Positions 61,468 to 64,000 of a DNA stretch of 64,000 nt are shown here, piece after piece. The position numbers and the translations under genes were made by a program. The DNA is from Vulcanimicrobium alpinum. Its GTDB lineage: Bacteria; Vulcanimicrobiota; Vulcanimicrobiia; Vulcanimicrobiales; Vulcanimicrobiaceae. The number at the start of each line of letters is the position of its first letter. The stretch's first letter is position 1. The notes beneath the pieces were generated by a model that was not told the DNA's origin, searched no databases, and saw only the letters and a program-made list of their open reading frames with translations. Location of the stretch: NCBI RefSeq assembly GCF_027923555.1, contig NZ_AP025523.1:248001-312000 (forward strand), written 5' to 3'.

Positions 61468-62685
61468 GTGGCCGATTACGATCTTACCCTATCCCGCGAC
61501 GCGATTCCAGCGTTGCTCGATCAACCTGCGGCGCTCGGGAAGCTCGTCGAAACGATTTTGAACCAAGTGCTCGAGGCGCAGATGCGCGATCATCTGGGCG
61601 CCGAGCGGTACGAACGCTGTCAAGAACGGGAGGGCTATCGGAATGGGTATCGCGATCGACAGCTCTCGACCCGCGTCGGATCGCTGGTCCTGCGCGTGCC
61701 GCAGACGCGCGACGGCAGCTTCTCAACCGACATCTTCGAGCGTTATCGCCGCAGCGAACAAGCCTTCGTCGTGGGCCTGATGGAGATGGTCGTCAACGGC
61801 GTCTCGACGCGGAAGGTCACGCGGATAACCGAAGGCCTCTGCGGGACGTCGTTTTCGAAATCGACGGTAAGTCGCCTTACGAAGGCACTCAACGAACCGG
61901 TCGCGGGATTCTTGAATCGCCGGCTCGACGCAGCGTACCCGTTCATCATCGTTGACGCGCTCTTCACGAAGGTGCGCACCGACAAGAGCGTCGTCAGCAA
62001 AGCGCTGCTCATCGCGAGCGGCATTCGTGCTGACGGATACCGCGAGATCCTTGGTCTTTCGATCGGCGATTCGGAGAGCTTTGCGACGTGGAACGAGTTC
62101 TTTTGCGGCCTCAAAGCACGCGGCTTGCACGGCGTCGACGTTGCCGTCTCCGACAATCATTCGGGCTTGCGTGAGGCGATCGCCAAGCAATTCGTCAGCG
62201 CGACGTGGCAGCGCTGCCAGTTCCACGTGATGAAGAACTTGCTCGATCACACGCCCAAGAAAGAACGGGAAAACGTAACCGCTGCAGCTCGGCTGATCTT
62301 CCTCGCAACTGATCGCAAAGAGGCCGAGCGTCGATATGCGGAATTCATGGCCCGCTTCGCAGAAACGGCGCCCAAGTCGTGCGTGTGCTTGGAAGGAGCG
62401 TTCGAAGACATGCTTGCGATCTTGCCGCTGCCGGAGAAATATCGTCGGCGACTGCGCACGAGCAACATGCAAGAGCGGCTCAATGAAGAGATTCGTCGCC
62501 GGGAGAAAGTCATTCGCATTTTCCCAAACGACGCCGCAGCGATTCGCATGGTCGGCGCGTTACTCTCCGAGCAAAACGACGAATGGTTAAGCCGAGCCTA
62601 CTTCGACATGACCGAATACTTCGAATGGAAAGCAACGACGGTGGCCAAGCCGGCCGCCGTAAAACGAGACAGACGAGCAGCCTAA
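61468..62685 (+). CDS. IS256-family transposase, copy 3
   Basis: 405 residues from GTG 61468 with AAAGGACC upstream. DDE landmarks are as in copies 1 and 2 (VDALFTKVR, DNHSGL, LNEEIRRRE). The coding frame is intact. Its 5' terminal repeat is separated by copy 2, so movement would need the distant end at 59994. Confidence 0.94.
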   Translation: MADYDLTLSRDAIPALLDQPAALGKLVETILNQVLEAQMRDHLGAERYERCQEREGYRNGYRDRQLSTRVGSLVLRVPQTRDGSFSTDIFERYRRSEQAFVVGLMEMVVNGVSTRKVTRITEGLCGTSFSKSTVSRLTKALNEPVAGFLNRRLDAAYPFIIVDALFTKVRTDKSVVSKALLIASGIRADGYREILGLSIGDSESFATWNEFFCGLKARGLHGVDVAVSDNHSGLREAIAKQFVSATWQRCQFHVMKNLLDHTPKKERENVTAAARLIFLATDRKEAERRYAEFMARFAETAPKSCVCLEGAFEDMLAILPLPEKYRRRLRTSNMQERLNEEIRRREKVIRIFPNDAAAIRMVGALLSEQNDEWLSRAYFDMTEYFEWKATTVAKPAAVKRDRRAA

Positions 62686-62732
62686 CTTACGCGATCGACG
62701 AACCGGAATTACAGCAGATTTGGGACTTGACT

Positions 62733-62740
62733 GTTTACGT
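62733..62740. repeat. Target duplication GTTTACGT, right (IS256 copy 3)
   Basis: Matches 59986-59993. Confidence 0.88.
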
Positions 62741-63663
62741 CGCGCTTCGAGCGTTTGGCGATCGCCCTCCTACTCGAGATGTCCGTCGCGGCGGTCGCGC
62801 GTCGCTTGGGCATCAGCTGGGACCAAGTCGATTCCATTATGCTCCGGGCGGTCGAGCGCGGTAAGCAGCGGCGACTGCCACGTCTTGTGCGGCATCTCGG
62901 CATCGACGAGAAGGCCGTCAAAAAGCGGCATCGGTACTTCACGATCGTGTCCGACTTGGACCGCGGCGAGGTCCTGTGGGTCGGTCGCGGTCGCAAGCGC
63001 GAATCGATTGACGCTTTCTACGACGGCCTTTCGCACGAACAACTTCATGCCATTGAGGGCATCGCGATGGATATGTGGCAGCCGTACTTCGAGTCGACCG
63101 TAGCACACGTGCCCGATGCGGCACGGAAGATCGTCTTCGATAAGTACCACATCACGGCATATCTCACCAAAGCCGTCGATCTCACTCGTCGAGCGATGAT
63201 GCGTGACAAGACGCTCGACCGAACGGCATTGAAAGGGACTAAGTATTCCTGGTTGCGCTCGTTTGCGAATCTCGACCGCGACGAACGACGTGATCTGAGC
63301 GCCTTGCGGAGCCAGTACAAACGCCTTGGCCGCGCGTGGTCGATGAAGGAGCACTTTACGGAGTTCTGGCGATATCGGCGTGAGTCCGCAGCGCGTCGTT
63401 TCTTTGCCGATTGGTACCGGTGGGCGACGCACTCTCAATTGCCCGAAATGATCAGCGTCGCGCGCACGCTCAAACGTCACTTTGCGAACATCATCACGTA
63501 CATTCGCAAGCCGATCACCAATGCGGCAGCCGAGAGCCTCAACAGTAAGATCCAAATGATCAAATTCCGCGCGCGCGGCTATCGCAATGAGGGCCGATTT
63601 GCAGCGGCGATTCTATTCCACTGTGGTGGGCTCGACCTCTTGCCCGCCCACCCGAAGTCCTGA
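62741..63663 (+). pseudogene. ISL3-type transposase, C-terminal part
   Basis: Continues the frame of 59690-59993 (SRFERLAIALLLEMSVAAVA, an HTH). The DDE catalytic domain follows (HLGIDEKAVKKRHRYFTIVS, IAMDMWQPYFESTVAHVPDA, IVFDKYHI, TNAAAESLNSKIQMIKFRAR). Stop TGA 63661-63663. Intact apart from the insertion. Confidence 0.88.
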
Positions 63664-63669
63664 AGCGCC

Positions 63670-63677
63670 CATCAATT
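63670..63677. repeat. Target duplication CATCAATT, right (ISL3-type)
   Basis: Matches 59619-59626. Confidence 0.88.
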
Positions 63678-63691
63678 ATAGGGACTCGGCC

Positions 63692-63699
63692 AAGTGCAG
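63692..63699. repeat. Target duplication AAGTGCAG, right (IS256 copy 1)
   Basis: Matches 58285-58292. Confidence 0.88.
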
Positions 63700-64000
63700 C
63701 GCGGCATGTGGAGTTATGTTGCGGATGAGGATCGGATTCCGAAAGATCATCCATTACGCGCGATGCGAGCGTTGATCGACCCCGTTCTGCGCGATCTCTC
63801 GCCGCGTTTCAGCCAGCTATATGCGAGCAACGGTCGTGCCTCGATCCCGCCGGAATATCTGCTCAGAGCGCCGCTCTTGCAACTGCTTTACAGCGTTCGC
63901 AGCGAACGCATGCTGATCGAGCAGTTGCACTACAACATGCTTTTTCGATGGTTCGTAGGGCTCAATACGGACGATCCCGTTTGGCACGCGACCACGTTCA
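63700..64000 (+). pseudogene. IS5-type transposase, main part (runs off the window)
   Basis: Reads RGMWSYVADEDRIPKDHPLR, then RASIPPEYLLRAPLLQLLYS, VRSERMLIEQLHYNMLFRWF and VGLNTDDPVWHATTF, the usual N-terminal region of IS5-type transposases. It is separated from its start codon by the IS nest. The 3' end is outside the window. Confidence 0.85.

Larger units (their letters stand above)
59994..62732 (+). mobile_element. IS256 copy 3, split by copy 2
   Basis: 5' end GGCAGAGTCCCTATAATTGA at 59994, similar to the classical IS256 terminus. It is interrupted at 60056 by copy 2 and resumes at 61431, ending ...GGGACTTGACT at 62732. Re-joined length is 1365 bp. It lies inside the ISL3-type transposase gene between GTTTACGT duplications. 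Confidence 0.88.
59627..63669 (+). mobile_element. ISL3-type element inserted in the terminal repeat of IS256 copy 1
   Basis: Left end GGGTCTTCCGG... and the inverse of the right end GGCGCTTCAGG... are imperfect repeats that both run into GTGGGCGGGC(G/A)AGAGG. The element is split by IS256 copies 3 and 2 between 59994 and 62740. Without them it is about 1.3 kb. Confidence 0.85.
58293..63691 (-). mobile_element. IS256 copy 1, split by the ISL3-type element
   Basis: The 3' end is AGTCAAGTCCCAAATCTGCT at 58293; the 5' end runs to 59626 and, after the inserted ISL3-type element and its duplication, finishes at 63678-63691 (ATAGGGACTCGGCC). Re-joined length is 1348 bp. It differs from copies 2 and 3 mainly by an 18-bp in-frame deletion. 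Flanked by AAGTGCAG duplications. Confidence 0.88.
58210..64000 (+). mobile_element. IS5-type element (outermost layer, right end outside window)
   Basis: Left end GGGTGCTGAAAAAG is typical of IS5/IS1182-type termini. Its transposase starts at ATG 58269 (MRTREKVQ), is interrupted after 58292 by IS256 copy 1, and resumes at 63700 (RGMWSYVADEDRIPKDHPLR). The element begins immediately after the CoA-ligase gene. Confidence 0.8.

Overview
This is a high-GC bacterial chromosome window, dense in genes, with frequent GTG/TTG starts, 4-bp stop/start overlaps (ATGA, GTGA, TTGA) and the standard stop codons. Housekeeping genes (leuS, gyrA, tsaE/tsaB/rimI, rsfS/yqeK, selA/selB, cysE, comEA, comEC) sit beside soil-type accessory genes (S53 acid peptidase, isoquinoline-oxidoreductase-type molybdoenzyme, FCD-GntR regulator, ECF sigma factor). 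The mix suggests a soil or geothermal heterotroph of a deep-branching high-GC lineage such as Eremiobacterota/Vulcanimicrobiota. That taxonomic guess rests on style only and is weak. No tRNA, rRNA or CRISPR array was seen.

Layout. 0-10 kb: phytanoyl-CoA dioxygenase tail, acyl-CoA dehydrogenase, XRE/MmyB regulator, then a stretch with many broken frames (WYL regulator with one nonsense codon; FG-GAP protein, O-antigen-ligase-like protein and ArsR regulator with frameshifts). 10-17 kb: SsuABC/TauABC-type ABC importer, S53 peptidase, CGNR regulator, and a gene with a sharp promoter/operator. 17.4-18.8 kb: a decayed IS256-family element with 9-bp direct repeats inside a gene remnant. 19-27 kb: oxidoreductase, comEC, ammonium transporter, epimerase, cupin, sigma factor and a broken DUF899 gene. 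28-40 kb: leuS, comEA, cysE, TPM-domain protein, the rsfS-yqeK-rimI-tsaB-tsaE block and gyrA. 40-43.3 kb: a cytochrome c/molybdopterin dehydrogenase/2Fe-2S operon whose 2Fe-2S subunit carries a nonsense codon. 45-48.7 kb: trxA-selA-selB.

48.7-58.2 kb is the most interesting region: two divergent operons around a GntR/FCD gene. The rightward operon encodes a B12-dependent acyl-CoA mutase whose three substrate-pocket residues (Ile88, Asp115, Gln206) match 2-hydroxyisobutyryl-CoA mutase rather than methylmalonyl-CoA mutase. It continues with a MeaB-type G-protein chaperone, the B12-binding subunit, a thiamine-diphosphate enzyme of the oxalyl-CoA decarboxylase/2-hydroxyacyl-CoA lyase family, and a PaaK-type CoA ligase. 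Together they look like a 2-hydroxyacid pathway: CoA activation, then either isomerisation or cleavage to a carbonyl compound plus formyl-CoA. The leftward operon adds a SAF-domain dehydrogenase-like protein and an acetamidase/formamidase. TTGTATACAA-type operators overlap the putative -10 elements on both sides.

58.2-64 kb is a five-layer nest of insertion sequences: IS5-type element, IS256 copy 1, ISL3-type element, IS256 copy 3, IS256 copy 2. Each of the four inner insertions is bounded by its own perfect 8-bp direct repeat, so their order of arrival can be read. A short dispersed repeat (GTCACGCTGAGC..GTCGAAGCG) lies at the 3' ends of genes at six places and in several cases supplies the stop codon.
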